Part shown: piece by piece, positions 6,972 to 8,427 of the stretch | How the letters are laid out: each line of letters opens with the position of its first letter | Numbering within the stretch: position 1 is the first letter of the stretch | Assembly: GCA_029558215.1 (NCBI GenBank) | Contig: JAKQFZ010000863.1 | Coordinates: 1-8,427 of the forward strand | DNA length: 8,427 bases | Origin: Candidatus Omnitrophota bacterium | Lineage (GTDB): Bacteria; Hinthialibacterota; Hinthialibacteria; JAKQFZ01 | Direction: 5' to 3' | The notes under the pieces: model-generated | Told to the model about the DNA's origin: nothing | Database searches by the model: none | The model's input: only the letters and a program-made list of their open reading frames with translations | Program-made: the position numbers and the translations under genes

Positions 6972-7539
6972 TTCTGCCGTAGGGCAGAAGAACGACGATA
7001 TGCTCATCCGTCTCCTCGCAGAGATAGCCTTTGAGAACGCCTCCGCTGTTGAGATGGATCAGATCCCTTTCATCGGTGACCGGTTCGGGAAGATCGTTTT
7101 CGAGCGTAGCCTCAACGATCTCCGGTGAGGCGAGCAGTGCCGCCAGTTCATCGGCTGTTGGTGACTCCGGCGTTGCGGGCAAGAGCATTCCTGAAGCGGT
7201 CTCAGGTTTGGGGGTTGGATCAGCATATCCCTGAACGTCCATAAGCAGCTGAGCACTTCGCGGAGAGAGAGCTGTGGGAGGGCTTCCAATGAACGGAGCC
7301 AGGATGTCACCGGTCGGCGCGGCGATCAAATCCACCGATCGAACATCGGTCATTGGTATGGTTTTGATGCTGCCCTGAGTTCGAAGGATGATTGCCTCTT
7401 TCTTGCGCTCGACCAGTCTGCCGCTCAAAGTGGCTCCGCTGCGAAGGGTCACTCGTACATCGGCGTGAGCCATGAGTGCTATCGTCATCTGGAGACATAA
7501 CACAAGCAAGAAGCTTCTGAGGAGTTGTTTGTTCTTCAT
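6916..7539 (-). CDS. secreted protein with two Sm-like beta repeats, function unknown
   Basis: A 207-residue protein, ATG 7539-7537 to TAG 6918-6916. The N-terminus is a clear Sec signal: positively charged MKNKQLLR, a hydrophobic core SFLLVLCLQMTIALM, and a likely signal peptidase I site after A24-H25-A26. C15 lies inside the core without a lipobox, so it is not a lipoprotein by this reading. Two similar units of about 45 residues flank a Pro/Ala/Ser-rich linker (72-158): unit 1 (28-71) has RSGATLSGRL, then IKTIP and VRSVDL; unit 2 (159-202) has NSGGVLKGYL, then IKIP and VQRVEL. This L-x-SG-x2-L-x-G, I-x-I-P, V-x2-V pattern resembles the small Sm/LSm-like beta-barrel seen in many exported bacterial proteins. 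The start overlaps the radical SAM stop (ATGA), so translation is probably coupled; AGGGAG (7557-7552) is a distant ribosome site. It is likely periplasmic. No enzymatic residues are recognised. Confidence 0.78.
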   Translation of the reverse strand: MKNKQLLRSFLLVLCLQMTIALMAHADVRVTLRSGATLSGRLVERKKEAIILRTQGSIKTIPMTDVRSVDLIAAPTGDILAPFIGSPPTALSPRSAQLLMDVQGYADPTPKPETASGMLLPATPESPTADELAALLASPEIVEATLENDLPEPVTDERDLIHLNSGGVLKGYLCEETDEHIVVLLPYGRIKIPRDQVQRVELVGTTQ

Positions 7540-8427
7540 AAGTTTGAACCACTCCCTGTTCGAATCTGCCGCAAGATATCCCAGTAGGCACCGCGCGCAC
7601 CTTCTTGGATTGCCTGCACCAACAAAGCATTGTCATTGTAATTGTAGTTGGCGTCAACCGGTTCATTGCTTCCAATGAAATACCTCGGATCATCACCGAG
7701 GATATCCTCCATAATGCTCCCGAGGCTCTCGCGAATCCCTTGCTCCAGATAAAACACAGGACGAAGCAAGCCAGGATTGTTACTGGCAGCACCAAGGATG
7801 TTCGGGTTGTTCTCAAGCAGACCGTCTTGTTGCAGACGGTTGACCAAAGGAGTGCCTGCGTACAGTCGGACACCTGCGCTGACGCCCACGCAGTCCGGCT
7901 CAAGATTCCGGACAAAGCGAAGGGCTTCCTTCACTGTCTCCGCTGTTTCCCCGGGGCTGCCAAGCAGTAGATCCAGCATCGCGGTGACCCCCTCCTGTTT
8001 GCAGCATTGGATCACGCGGCGGATATCAGCCTGACGGAAGTCGCGTCCCAGCCGTTCAAGCATGCTGTTGACTCCGTGGTCAACACCAAAGTTGATTCCC
8101 CGACATCCTGCCCGTTTCATCAAGGAAATCAGTTCCTGATCCATACCCAAGGGGATCGCATAGCAGTACCAGGAGATGCGCTCCTGCAAACCTTCGCTGA
8201 CAATGGCGTGACACAACTGCTCAGCGTGATCTTTGGGTACATTGAATTCACAGTCGCAGAAGTGGAAGCAGTCGCAACCTTGCTTGAGCAAGTTGCGGGT
8301 CTCAGTGATTACTGCTGCAGGCTCGCGAAGTCTTTGTTTCCTGCCTTTGCTGATAGGATCGGCACAGTAGACACAGCCACAGGGGCAGCCTCGCTTGGAT
8401 TCGACATTTGCCTGCCCACCCTCACGA
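7536..8427 (-). CDS. radical SAM protein, likely of the B12-binding-domain type, 5' end outside window
   Basis: The frame stays open to the window edge, so the gene is partial: 296 residues are visible, ending at TGA 7538-7536. A TTG near 8291 is not the start, because the cofactor motif lies upstream of it. Seen, numbering from the edge: RGCPCGCVYCADP contains C14-x3-C18-x2-C21 (8364-8387), the [4Fe-4S]/SAM ligand motif. Later blocks are CRGINFGVDHG, LLLGSPGET and YAGTP, all typical of the radical SAM barrel, and the C-terminal YNYNDN and GARGAYWDIL. Established knowledge: proteins with this barrel and tail commonly carry an N-terminal cobalamin-binding domain, which here would lie beyond the edge. 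They perform methylations or other radical chemistry in the cytoplasm. C51, C53, C57 and C59 form an extra cysteine cluster. It is followed, with a four-base overlap, by the exported Sm-like gene. The family is confident; B12 binding and substrate are inference. Confidence 0.9.
   Translation of the reverse strand, partial: REGGQANVESKRGCPCGCVYCADPISKGRKQRLREPAAVITETRNLLKQGCDCFHFCDCEFNVPKDHAEQLCHAIVSEGLQERISWYCYAIPLGMDQELISLMKRAGCRGINFGVDHGVNSMLERLGRDFRQADIRRVIQCCKQEGVTAMLDLLLGSPGETAETVKEALRFVRNLEPDCVGVSAGVRLYAGTPLVNRLQQDGLLENNPNILGAASNNPGLLRPVFYLEQGIRESLGSIMEDILGDDPRYFIGSNEPVDANYNYNDNALLVQAIQEGARGAYWDILRQIRTGSGSNL

Overview
The window reads as ordinary bacterial chromosomal DNA, densely coding and of roughly middling GC by eye. 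I see no transposase, integrase, phage gene, tRNA, rRNA or CRISPR array. The gene content is an AddA-type recombination nuclease, a bacterial HGSNAT-like membrane acyltransferase, a secreted Sm-like repeat protein and a radical SAM protein of the kind often found with a cobalamin-binding domain. This mix, with short and unlinked gene neighbourhoods, would fit an uncultivated or environmental Gram-negative-like lineage (for example in the PVC group or near Sumerlaeota/Hydrogenedentota). That placement is a guess from gene flavour only.

Layout from left to right: (1) the 3' end of a FAD-dependent amine-oxidase-type oxidoreductase on + (1-372), cut by the window edge; (2) a 130-bp gap with a weak terminator-like hairpin; (3) a complete metal-dependent amidohydrolase on + (503-1561); (4) a 116-bp convergent gap with a 7-bp inverted repeat; (5) a multi-membrane-span HGSNAT/DUF5009-type acyltransferase on - (1678-2919, GTG start); (6) a 155-bp divergent gap in which one palindromic TTGCAA is positioned to act as a -35 element in both directions; (7) a full-length addA helicase-nuclease on + (3075-6971); (8) a signal-peptide protein with two Sm-like beta repeats on - (6916-7539), whose 3' end overlaps the end of addA tail to tail by 56 bp; (9) a radical SAM protein on - (7536-8427), whose 5' end lies outside the window. 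Its stop overlaps the start of the Sm-like gene in an ATGA.

Functionally, only the last two genes look like one transcription and translation unit. AddA normally works with AddB in double-strand break repair, yet no addB lies next to it here: both flanking genes are on the opposite strand and unrelated. The acyltransferase suggests membrane modification of amino-sugars or glycans. The amidohydrolase and oxidoreductase have clear folds but no assignable substrate. I did not find a convincing new multi-gene system. The most useful observations are the isolated addA, the tail-to-tail coding overlap inside conserved codons, the shared divergent -35 element, the internal duplication in the Sm-like protein, and the correction of start sites and partial genes.
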